22,230 nt of DNA from an uncultured Peptococcaceae bacterium (GTDB lineage Bacteria; Bacillota; Peptococcia; Peptococcales; Peptococcaceae): NCBI GenBank assembly GCA_958451915.1, contig CAUDRX010000014.1, positions 1 through 22,230 of the forward strand. Direction: 5' to 3'. The notes under the pieces were generated by a model, which worked only from the letters and a program-made list of their open reading frames with translations, was not told the origin of the DNA and ran no database searches. Position numbers and translations under genes: made by a program. Below are positions 7,317 to 13,223 of this stretch, one piece after another (within the stretch, counting starts at the first letter, position 1; the number at the start of each line of letters is the position of its first letter).

Positions 7317-7340
7317 CCACCGAACGCCGCCGGGCCAGAG

Positions 7341-7369
7341 AAAGCAGGCCGCCGGAGCGCCTGCTTTTT
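7341..7369 (+). terminator. Terminator-like hairpin upstream of tetR
   Basis: AAAGCAGGC (7341-7349) pairs with GCCTGCTTT (7359-7367) and is followed by T. It points along the + strand, but no + strand gene lies upstream until 3800. It may insulate tetR from transcription coming off the opposite unit or be a remnant. The whole gap 7109-7444 otherwise holds the riboswitch, two promoters and an operator. Confidence 0.6.
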
Positions 7370-7382
7370 GCAATATTTCACT

Positions 7383-7410
7383 TGCATGATCGGCGTCCGG
7401 GGCGTATGAT
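7383..7410 (+). promoter_or_regulatory. Promoter of the tetR gene
   Basis: TTGCAT, 16-base spacer, TATGAT. The expected transcription start falls inside the adjacent palindrome. Confidence 0.65.
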
Positions 7411-7415
7411 AAACA

Positions 7416-7428
7416 TGAACAACGTTCA
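7416..7428. promoter_or_regulatory. Putative TetR operator TGAAC-AAC-GTTCA
   Basis: Inverted 5-bp arms TGAAC/GTTCA around AAC, starting six bases after the -10 box, the place expected for an autorepressor site. Its 11-base core GAACAACGTTC occurs again, exactly, at 20574-20584 just downstream of another promoter. Confidence 0.6.
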
Positions 7429-7444
7429 ATCCCGGAGGTTCATC

Positions 7445-8002
7445 ATGAACAAGACCGTCACATCAAAAGAAGCGATCCTCGCCGCCAGCAAAACGCTGCT
7501 CCTTGAAAAAGGCGCCGCTGCCTTCAATATGCGGGGCGTGGCCGAAAGCTGCGGCATCGCGGTGGGCTCGCTGTACAATTACTTCCCTTCCAAAAGCGCA
7601 CTCGTCAGTGCCACCATCGAGAGCATCTGGATCGATATCTTCCGTTCCTTCATAACGGCGCCAGCCTTCGCCAGCTTTGCCGACTGTGCCGACGCCCTCT
7701 GCACCGCTCTGAGCGAAGGCGAAGAACGCCACCCTGGTTTTTTCACGCTGCACGCCCTCTCCTTCGCCGCCAGCGACAAGGCGGAAGGCCGTGCGCTCAT
7801 GGCCCGCGGCTTCGCCACGCTGCGCGCGAAGATGTGCGAGACCCTCAGAGAAGATCCTGCGGTGCGTCCGGATATCTTCTGCGGCGCGCTCTCGCCTGAA
7901 GCCTTCGTCGACTACATCCTGCAGCTGGCGATCCTGCAGCACCTGCGCGGCACTGCGCACAAAGAAACGCTCCTGGCGCTCATACACAATGCCATCTACT
8001 GA
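7445..8002 (+). CDS. TetR/AcrR-family transcriptional regulator
   Basis: A 185-residue one-component repressor. The N-terminal helix-turn-helix is clear: SKEAILAASKTLLLEKGAAA, then MRGVAESCGIAVGSLYNYFP and SKSALVSATIE, the standard TetR DNA-binding domain with its YNYF recognition helix. The C-terminal ligand domain (residues 60-185) is helical and diverged, with a TetR_C-like hydrophobic core and one cysteine pair region (FADCADALC). Start: ATG six bases after GGAGG; longer in-frame ATGs upstream overlap the promoter and operator and are rejected. It is followed 74 bases later by a small membrane protein gene on the same strand, a common regulator-target layout. A palindrome at its own promoter suggests autoregulation. 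Confidence 0.92.
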   Translation: MNKTVTSKEAILAASKTLLLEKGAAAFNMRGVAESCGIAVGSLYNYFPSKSALVSATIESIWIDIFRSFITAPAFASFADCADALCTALSEGEERHPGFFTLHALSFAASDKAEGRALMARGFATLRAKMCETLREDPAVRPDIFCGALSPEAFVDYILQLAILQHLRGTAHKETLLALIHNAIY

Positions 8003-8076
8003 CCCTGTACCTGCCGGTGCAGGTTTTCTCTCAAACCAAAATGAACGAGATTCACGATCACACAGGAGGATTGACC

Positions 8077-8481
8077 ATGGTAAAGAACAGGACCTTATTG
8101 CTCCTGGCGAGCTTCGTCTGGCTCGCCGCCGGACTCAACATCGCACGCATCGGCGCCCAGGCTTATCACGTCCACGCCACGCTCCTCATGGGCGCTGGCT
8201 CTGCGGTGGTCTTCGTGCTCTTCTGGCGCATGTTCCGCCGCATCGTCGGTAAGCACACACGCCGCATCCAGGCTTACGAAACGGAGCGCCAGTATTTCTG
8301 GCATTTCTTCGATCTGCGCTCCTTTCTCATCATGGCGGTGATGATGACTGGCGGCATCTCGATCCGCTCCCTGCACCTGGCGCCGGATGCTTTCATCGCC
8401 GTCTTCTATACCGGGCTGGGTACGGCGCTGGCGCTGGCCGGGCTCTATTTCGCCTGCCAGTTTGCCCGCTTTGAAGCCTAA
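8077..8481 (+). CDS. Small four-helix integral membrane protein, unknown function
   Basis: A 134-residue protein preceded by AGGAGG at seven bases, which sets the start at the ATG of MVKNRTLLLLASFVWLAAG rather than at an upstream in-frame ATG. Four hydrophobic segments are visible: about 7-25, 34-52, 80-97 and 105-127, with a basic and aromatic cytoplasmic loop between the second and third (FRRIVGKHTRRIQAYETERQYFWHFFDLRS). No catalytic motif is apparent and no named family recognised. It lies 74 bases downstream of tetR without a clear terminator between, so it is probably cotranscribed with or controlled by that regulator. A small efflux or membrane-stress role is possible but not supported by motif. 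Confidence 0.8.
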   Translation: MVKNRTLLLLASFVWLAAGLNIARIGAQAYHVHATLLMGAGSAVVFVLFWRMFRRIVGKHTRRIQAYETERQYFWHFFDLRSFLIMAVMMTGGISIRSLHLAPDAFIAVFYTGLGTALALAGLYFACQFARFEA

Positions 8482-8487
8482 GATCCC

Positions 8488-8509
8488 CCTGCCGGACGAC
8501 CGGAGCAGG
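8488..8509. terminator. Weak hairpin between convergent genes
   Basis: CCTGC/GCAGG arms enclose a CGG-ACGA-CCG core in the 31-base gap between the membrane protein gene and ygbA. On the + strand CTTTTCTT follows after a few bases. It is a short stem and only a tentative terminator. Confidence 0.35.
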
Positions 8510-8512
8510 CGC

Positions 8513-8860
8513 TCACTTTTCTTCGCGCGCCAGACGGCGTTTTTCCCGCTGGCTCGTGATAACGTGACGGATCGCTGCGATGGGATGGATATAGAGCATA
8601 CGCGGCGCGCTGTAACGCATGACTTCGCGGATGGCCTCACGCATCTCCGGCTTGTAACAATGCACGCGGCAGTTGCTGCAGAAGGTTTTCGTTTCCATGA
8701 ACGGACAGTGGTCGCTGCGGTCGCACGCATACTGCGCCAGACGCGCACACGTTTCGCAGAGCGCGCCTTTCGGCGTGCCGTGGTGGCGGTGGCAGTAGAG
8801 TGCGATCATCTCCCGCACCATCGCTTTTTCACGCTCGCATTTTTTGACAAGGTCTCTCAT
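8513..8860 (-). CDS. ygbA: YgbA-family (nitrous oxide-stimulated promoter) cysteine-rich protein
   Basis: A 115-residue basic protein with nine cysteines: C8, C23, C35, C38, C46, C52, C61, C64, C68. The order EREKAMVREMIALYCHRHH, then LCETCARLAQYACDR, TFCSNCRVHCYKPEMRE and VMRYSAPRMLYIHP is the YgbA_NO family signature (CxxC pairs, HCYxPxxR, and the MRYxGPRMLxxHP-like end). YgbA was named from an E. coli promoter responding to nitrogen oxides and is linked there to nitrosative stress; the cysteines suggest a metal or Fe-S site. Length matches the family. Start: ATG seven bases after AAAGGAGG. It is convergent with the tetR-membrane protein unit and divergent from the next + strand operon. Confidence 0.9.
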   Translation of the reverse strand: MRDLVKKCEREKAMVREMIALYCHRHHGTPKGALCETCARLAQYACDRSDHCPFMETKTFCSNCRVHCYKPEMREAIREVMRYSAPRMLYIHPIAAIRHVITSQREKRRLAREEK

Positions 8861-8885
8861 CGTGACACCTCCTTTGACTGTTTGC

Positions 8886-8933
8886 TCTGTCCCTCAGTAT
8901 AAACGGACCAGAGGCTTTCATGCAAGGGACAGA
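8886..8933. repeat. 9-bp inverted repeat bracketing the ygbA promoter
   Basis: TCTGTCCCT (8886-8894) and AGGGACAGA (8925-8933) are exact complements, 30 bases apart, flanking the -35 and -10 boxes of the ygbA promoter. Could be a paired regulator site or a looped operator. Confidence 0.5.
8896..8925 (-). promoter_or_regulatory. Promoter of ygbA
   Basis: On the - strand TTGCAT (8925-8920), 18-base spacer, TATACT (8901-8896), about 36 bases from the ygbA start. Confidence 0.6.
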
Positions 8934-8940
8934 AAGGCCA

Positions 8941-8969
8941 TTGAGAACGGACTGCATCTCTGCTATCCT
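8941..8969 (+). promoter_or_regulatory. Promoter of the small gene-alcohol dehydrogenase operon
   Basis: TTGAGA, 17-base spacer, TATCCT, about 44 bases before the ATG at 9013. It diverges from the ygbA promoter in the 152-base gap 8861-9012. Confidence 0.55.
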
Positions 8970-9012
8970 GTAGGTAAGCAGATGTTTCACAAGAACCCTG
9001 GAGGTGAGAGCA

Positions 9013-9264
9013 ATGTTTCGGGAAAAACTGACCAAATGGATCGCAGACGAGCGCGACGGACGCCCGGCAGCGGTCATCATCAACCCCATTACGGGCGTGC
9101 CGGACTTTGACGGCTCCCGCCCGAGCGTGGGCGAACTGCCGCAGTCGCAGCCGGTCTCGGAAATGATCCAGTACGAGGTGAGCGGCGAGAGCGCCGAAGA
9201 GACGCTCGCGCGCGTGATCGCCCAACACGATGCACCGACCAGCAATGATAAAGAAGGAGAATGA
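9013..9264 (+). CDS. Small soluble protein, unknown function, coupled to alcohol dehydrogenase gene
   Basis: An 83-residue acidic protein with no signal peptide or membrane segment. GGAGGTGA lies six bases before the ATG, and the stop codon overlaps the alternative first ATG of the following dehydrogenase gene, so translation is tightly coupled. The N-terminal half is basic (FREKLTKWIADERDGR) and the centre holds a short VIINPITGVPDFDGS segment; the C-terminal half is helical and acidic. I recognise no family. Its position suggests a role tied to the dehydrogenase or simply a shared expression unit. Confidence 0.75.
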   Translation: MFREKLTKWIADERDGRPAAVIINPITGVPDFDGSRPSVGELPQSQPVSEMIQYEVSGESAEETLARVIAQHDAPTSNDKEGE

Positions 9265-9266
9265 TC

Positions 9267-10424
9267 ATGGAACCATTTACATATTCACTGCCCACGAAGA
9301 TCGTCTTCGGCCCCGGGCGTTACGATGAGACCGGCGCCCTCTGCGCCGCCATCGGCAAAAAAGTGCTGCTCCACTACGGCGGCGGCTCGATCAAAAAGAG
9401 CGGCCTCTATGACCGCGTCCTCGCCTCCCTCGCAGGCGCAGGCGTGGAAGTCGTGGAACTGGGCGGCGTTCAGCCAAACCCTCGCCTCTCTCTGGTAGAA
9501 GAAGGCGTCGCCCTGGCCAGACGCGAGCAGGTCGACCTCGTGCTCGCTGTCGGCGGCGGCAGCGTCATCGACTCGGCCAAAGGCATCGCCGCCGGCGTCT
9601 GCTATGACGGCGACATCTGGGACTGCTACACCGGCGGCGCGCCGGTCACCCAGGCCCTGCCGGTGGGCGTTGTCCTCACCCTGCCGGCAGCCGGCAGCGA
9701 GTGCTCCAACGTCACCGTTGTCACCCGTCCCGACAGCCATGACAAGCGGAGCTTCCACGCCGACGCAGTGACACCGCGCTTTGCGGTGATCGCACCGGAC
9801 CTCTTCACGACCCTGCCAAAACGTCAGATCGCCAACGCCACCGTTGACGTCATCAGTCACACCATGGAGCGTTTCTTCAGTGACAGCACCCACGTCACCC
9901 TCACCGACCGCCTCTGCATCGCCACCATCGAAACGGCCATGCAGCTGGGTCTGCGTCTCTGCGAGCATCCGGACGATGTCGATGCCTGGGCTGAGTTCGC
10001 CCTGACAGCCAACATCGCCCACAACGGTGTCCTCGGCCAGGGCCGCATCGAAGACTGGGGCGCACACGGCATCGGTCACGAGCTCAGCGCCTTCTACGAC
10101 ATGGACCATGGCGCCAGTCTGGCCATCGCCATCCCGGCCTGGATGCGTGTCGTTTCGGCAGAAAAACCGGCACGTTTTGTGCAGTTCGCCCGCGAGATCA
10201 TGCACGTCTACGCCCAGGACCCGGCAGAGGCCATCGAACTCGCCATCAGGGATTTCGAAGCCTTCTGCCACCGCCTGGGCCTGGCCACCCGCCTCTCGGA
10301 AGCCGGACTCGCCGGTGCCGACCTCCAGGCGATGGCAAAGAGCGTTGTCAAATATGCACCCCGCGGCAAATTTAAGGTGCTCCATGAAGAAGACTGCTTG
10401 CGCATTTACGAACAGGCGCTATAA
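9267..10424 (+). CDS. Iron-dependent alcohol dehydrogenase (butanol dehydrogenase-like, YugJ/BdhA type)
   Basis: A 385-residue group III dehydrogenase that reduces aldehydes with NAD(P)H. The N-terminus FTYSLPTKIVFGPGR is typical of the butanol dehydrogenase branch. Seen: the nucleotide-binding GGGSVIDSAKGIA loop, LTLPAAGSECSNVTVVTR, and the metal ligands Asp and His in DVISHTMERFF plus two His in GIGHELSAFYDMDHGASL. All four ligand positions are present. Start: two ATGs lie six bases apart; AAGGAG is seven bases from the second, which is chosen, and the first overlaps the stop of the upstream small gene. A terminator follows. Likely role: disposal of reducing equivalents in fermentation or aldehyde detoxification. 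Confidence 0.95.
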   Translation: MEPFTYSLPTKIVFGPGRYDETGALCAAIGKKVLLHYGGGSIKKSGLYDRVLASLAGAGVEVVELGGVQPNPRLSLVEEGVALARREQVDLVLAVGGGSVIDSAKGIAAGVCYDGDIWDCYTGGAPVTQALPVGVVLTLPAAGSECSNVTVVTRPDSHDKRSFHADAVTPRFAVIAPDLFTTLPKRQIANATVDVISHTMERFFSDSTHVTLTDRLCIATIETAMQLGLRLCEHPDDVDAWAEFALTANIAHNGVLGQGRIEDWGAHGIGHELSAFYDMDHGASLAIAIPAWMRVVSAEKPARFVQFAREIMHVYAQDPAEAIELAIRDFEAFCHRLGLATRLSEAGLAGADLQAMAKSVVKYAPRGKFKVLHEEDCLRIYEQAL

Positions 10425-10425
10425 T
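10398..10425 (+). promoter_or_regulatory. Candidate promoter at the 3' end of the dehydrogenase gene
   Basis: TTGCGC, 16-base spacer, perfect TATAAT at 10420-10425, partly overlapping the stop region. The predicted start lies just before a strong terminator hairpin, so any transcript would meet it within ~15 bases before reaching the DMT gene. Confidence 0.4.
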
Positions 10426-10444
10426 AATATATTAGAACGTTACG

Positions 10445-10473
10445 AACAACGGACCGCACGGTCCGTTGTTTTT
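10445..10473 (+). terminator. Intrinsic terminator after the alcohol dehydrogenase gene
   Basis: AACAACGGACCG (10445-10456) pairs with CGGTCCGTTGTT (10459-10470), then more T. It ends only a few bases before the AAGGAGG of the next gene, so it sits in that gene's leader as well. Confidence 0.88.
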
Positions 10474-10496
10474 CTGAAAAAAGGAGGGGAAATGAC

Positions 10497-11441
10497 GTGT
10501 CCGAACGCGCGTCAGAACAAAAAAACTCATATTTTCACAGCTTTCTCCTGTTGCTCACTGCCACCATCTGGGGGGCGGCCTTTGTGGCGCAGAGCGTCGG
10601 CATGGACCATGTCGGCCCGATCACTTTCGTAGCCGCGCGCAACGTTGTTGCCACGATCGCCCTGACGCCGATCGTCTGGGTCATGCGCAGGCGCCAGAAT
10701 GGCCCACAGACGACGCGCCCCGATGCCAAATGCAGCCCTGCAATCTTCTGGGGCGGCGGCCTGCTCTGCGGCACGCTGCTCTTTTTCGGCATGCTGACCC
10801 AGCAGATCGGTCTCGCCTACACGACCGTCGGTAAGGCGGGCTTCATCACCACCACCTACGTCGTACTGGTGCCGATCCTCGGGGTCTTCCTGGGCCGCCG
10901 CATCGCGCCGCGCATGTGGCTGGCGGTCGCTCTGGCCGTGGCAGGGCTTTACTTTCTCTGCATGCAGCCGGGGGAATTTTCCATCGGCCGCGGCGATGCC
11001 ATTGTGCTGCTCTGCGCCCTCTTTTTCACGCTGCAGATCACTTGCGTGGACTATTTCGTGCAAAAGATCGACGGCATCACCTTAAACTACATGCAGATGG
11101 TCGTCTGCGCGGTGCTCGGTGTGATCGCCATGCTGCTCTTCGAAGATCCCAGCTGGGAAGCGCTCTTTGCGGCGGCACTGCCGATCCTCTACGCCGGTGT
11201 CTGCTCGAGCGCCATGGGTTTCACCTTCCAGACCATTGCCCAGACGCGCGTCTCGCCGACGATCGCCTCACTGATCATGAGCCTGGAAAGCTGCATCTCA
11301 GCCATCGCCGGCTGGCTCCTCCTGGGCCAGGTGCTCAATGGCCGCGAACTCGCCGGCTGTGTGCTGATGTTCGGCGCCATCATCCTCAGCCAGCTGCCGG
11401 CTGCCTTCTGGGCACGCCTGGTCCCGGCAAAGGGCCGCTGA
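10497..11441 (+). CDS. EamA/DMT-superfamily membrane transporter
   Basis: A 314-residue drug/metabolite transporter of the inner membrane with about ten hydrophobic helices in two EamA repeats. Family marks: LLLTATIWGAAFVAQSVGMD at the start of helix 1, FVAARNVVATIALTP, YTTVGKAGFITTTYVVLVPI (end of repeat 1), and ILYAGVCSSAMGFTFQTIAQ plus ASLIMSLESCISAIAGWLLL (repeat 2). A soluble insert RRRQNGPQTTRPDAK sits between helices 2 and 3. Start: GTG nine bases after AAGGAGG; an ATG five bases earlier is in another frame. Substrate cannot be deduced; amino acids or metabolites are typical. A bidirectional terminator follows. Confidence 0.93.
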   Translation: MSERASEQKNSYFHSFLLLLTATIWGAAFVAQSVGMDHVGPITFVAARNVVATIALTPIVWVMRRRQNGPQTTRPDAKCSPAIFWGGGLLCGTLLFFGMLTQQIGLAYTTVGKAGFITTTYVVLVPILGVFLGRRIAPRMWLAVALAVAGLYFLCMQPGEFSIGRGDAIVLLCALFFTLQITCVDYFVQKIDGITLNYMQMVVCAVLGVIAMLLFEDPSWEALFAAALPILYAGVCSSAMGFTFQTIAQTRVSPTIASLIMSLESCISAIAGWLLLGQVLNGRELAGCVLMFGAIILSQLPAAFWARLVPAKGR

Positions 11442-11494
11442 GCCTTTATCCTTTGCGCCTCGTCCCGCGCTGATACGGGAGGGCCTTATCCGAC

Positions 11495-11529
11495 AAAAAA
11501 ACCGTGGGTGTCCGACCCACGGTTTTTTT
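11495..11529. terminator. Bidirectional terminator between convergent genes
   Basis: ACCGTGGGT/ACCCACGGT arms are extended by A7 and T7 runs into a perfect 15-bp palindrome with a GTCCG loop. It can end both the DMT gene (+) and the SixA-CHAD gene (-, stop at 11534). Confidence 0.95.
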
Positions 11530-11533
11530 ATGC

Positions 11534-12904
11534 TCATTTTTTCTTTTTCTTCTTGCTGCGTTTTTTGGCGACGATCTTTTTGCGGCCTTTCTGGGCGGCG
11601 ACCTCGTCTTCCATCTCACCGACGAGGGTCTTCACCACCGCCATCTGCGCGGAAGCAGAATCGGCCATCATCTGGCGGTAGATGCGCAGGGCACGGGATC
11701 CGGCGCCGCTCTCTTCGCCCAGGATCTCTTCCAGCTGGGCCACGTTATAGACGGTGTCACAGTAAACGCTGAGGCGCTGGTTGAGCCGGCGGATGCGCAG
11801 ATACTGCCGGGCCTGGGCGTAATTGGCCAGCGGGCTGAAGAACTCGAAGAGATAGCGGCTGGTCTTGCAAAGGCTGCGCAGCGCCTCGATGGCACTAAGG
11901 TCCGTGAGATCTGTCGAAAGCACCGCTTCCTGCACCTTCTGATAGCGCGCAGCCAGCTGCTTGCGCGCCAGATCCTCCAGCGGCGCGGTCTCCTTTGCAG
12001 TCATGAGCGCGGCAATGGTCTGGTGCAGGGCTTCGTTGTAATCGTCCTCGCTCTCTTCGCGGCTGAGCTGTTCGCTCAGTGTCATAACGGCGTTGTTCTG
12101 CTCGACGATCATGGCATCGGCCAGAGGCAGCAGGTCGAGCTTGCGGGAATTGTGGATGGTCTTGAAGATGGCATTGATGCCGCGCAGTTCCTCCAGGTCG
12201 TCATAGAGCGAGAGGTAGCGCTTCTCCGCCTTGCGGAAGACCTTGTGCTTGCAATACGGCGCGATGAACTCCAAAAGCGCGTACTGGCGGCGCAGCGCCA
12301 CGCGCAGGGCACTCAGCGCATCGCTGTCGTCCGGGTCTTCGAGGAAGGCGTCACGCGCCGAGACGATGTGTTTGTGCTGTTCGCAGATGAGCCGTGCGAT
12401 ACTGATACCGAGCGGCACGCTGTAAAGGTCCAGCGTGCGCATCTGCTCAAAATCGATCTTATTGATGCGGATCGCTTCCCGCGGCGCCTTTGGCGAGAGG
12501 TAGAGCAATTCCCCCTGCCCCTTCTTGAAATGCACATCCAGCCCCGTCATCTCCCGCACCCAGTCGCTGAGATACGGTTCGTGCCCCACGACAACGATCG
12601 TCTCGCCGTGATCATGGTCAGCCAGCGCCTTCGCGAAGGCCTCAAAGTCCCCTTCCCTGAGAAAAGGCTGGATCACCGGTGAAACGCGCGGCATGTAGCG
12701 GCAGAGCACCTCCGCCGTCTGCAGGGCACGTGTCTTTGGCGAAGTCCAGACGGTGCAGTGGTCTTTAGCGTTCAGAAAACGCGCCAGGGACGGATAAACG
12801 TTCTCGAGCTTTTCACGGCCCGACGGCGTGAGCGCGCGATGGGCGTCGCTGCCATCGAGCGCCCTGTTCTCGGCCTGGCCGTGGCGTATCAATATGAGTC
12901 GCAT
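11534..12904 (-). CDS. SixA-like histidine phosphatase fused to a CHAD domain, with lysine-rich tail
   Basis: A 456-residue cytosolic two-domain protein. Residues 1-150 are a SixA-like histidine phosphatase: RHG with H8, RALTPSGREKL, WTSPKTRALQTAEVL and VVVGHEP with H108. Residues ~165-420 are a helical CHAD domain (RLICEQHKHIVSARDAFLED, RVALRRQYALLEFIAPYC, ALRSLCKTSRYLFEFFSPLA, RIRRLNQRL). CHAD normally carries a His three residues before each RVA(T/L)RR or LRK-type helix; here these positions are S198 and Glu. The last 18 residues are mostly Lys/Arg. CHAD domains bind polyphosphate and commonly follow CYTH or Nudix domains, so joining to SixA is unusual. Start: ATG with AGAGGGA upstream and an extended -10 promoter 50 bases away. 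Function inferred: polyphosphate-linked dephosphorylation, unproven. Confidence 0.88.
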   Translation of the reverse strand: MRLILIRHGQAENRALDGSDAHRALTPSGREKLENVYPSLARFLNAKDHCTVWTSPKTRALQTAEVLCRYMPRVSPVIQPFLREGDFEAFAKALADHDHGETIVVVGHEPYLSDWVREMTGLDVHFKKGQGELLYLSPKAPREAIRINKIDFEQMRTLDLYSVPLGISIARLICEQHKHIVSARDAFLEDPDDSDALSALRVALRRQYALLEFIAPYCKHKVFRKAEKRYLSLYDDLEELRGINAIFKTIHNSRKLDLLPLADAMIVEQNNAVMTLSEQLSREESEDDYNEALHQTIAALMTAKETAPLEDLARKQLAARYQKVQEAVLSTDLTDLSAIEALRSLCKTSRYLFEFFSPLANYAQARQYLRIRRLNQRLSVYCDTVYNVAQLEEILGEESGAGSRALRIYRQMMADSASAQMAVVKTLVGEMEDEVAAQKGRKKIVAKKRSKKKKKK

Positions 12905-12947
12905 TGTATATTCCCTCTTTCTCTGGATCGTTGATGGCTTTGCCTTT

Positions 12948-12956
12948 AGTATAGCA
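12948..12956 (-). promoter_or_regulatory. Extended -10 promoter element of the SixA-CHAD gene
   Basis: On the - strand TGCTATACT gives an extended -10 box; no good -35 is seen at the usual distance. It is 44 bases upstream of the ATG. Confidence 0.5.
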
Positions 12957-13055
12957 TTTTTCCCTTTGTGCGGGAATTATTTCCTGCATGGCCGCGCGTT
13001 CAGTCAAATTGTAGAACTTTTTACAAAATTTTATCCGATGGATAAGGCGAACTAA

Positions 13056-13084
13056 TTGTGATTTTGAGACATTTTTGGTATACT
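13056..13084 (+). promoter_or_regulatory. Promoter of the lutABC operon
   Basis: TTGTGA, 17-base spacer, TATACT, giving a leader of about 130 bases before lutA. The gap 12905-13223 has no gene; it is AT-rich and holds this promoter, the divergent SixA-CHAD promoter and the leader structures. Confidence 0.65.
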
Positions 13085-13105
13085 ATTTTGGATAGATAGG
13101 AAAGT

Positions 13106-13153
13106 TGTGTCTGAAGCTGTTGGGACACACAGAATGAATATTCATTCTTCAGA
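13106..13153 (+). promoter_or_regulatory. lut leader with competing stems
   Basis: TGTGTC (13106-13111) can pair with GACACA (13124-13129), while TCTGAAG (13110-13116) can pair with CTTCAGA (13147-13153). The two share two bases and cross, so they exclude each other. The 18-bp palindrome is inside the second stem. Confidence 0.5.
13131..13148. promoter_or_regulatory. Perfect 18-bp palindrome, TetR/FadR-type operator
   Basis: AGAATGAATATTCATTCT is its own reverse complement. It closely matches the TGAATGA-TA-N-TCATTCA type operator of Bacillus FadR (YsiA) and related TetR-family repressors. It lies about 40 bases after the presumed transcription start, where a bound repressor could block elongation. 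Confidence 0.65.
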
Positions 13154-13223
13154 TAGGTGTTTTGGCAAAGGAGACATGCCCGTCCTGCCGTAACTATTTT
13201 ATTAAGACAAAGGAAGGTGTCCT

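Noticed and set aside
9285..10385. 366-codon - strand frame opposite the alcohol dehydrogenase
   Set aside because: Shadow of a strongly biased coding sequence without own signals.
13056..13074. CRP/Rex-like site TTGTGATTTTGAGACA at the lut promoter
   Set aside because: Only one half-site matches; it is explained as the -35 region.
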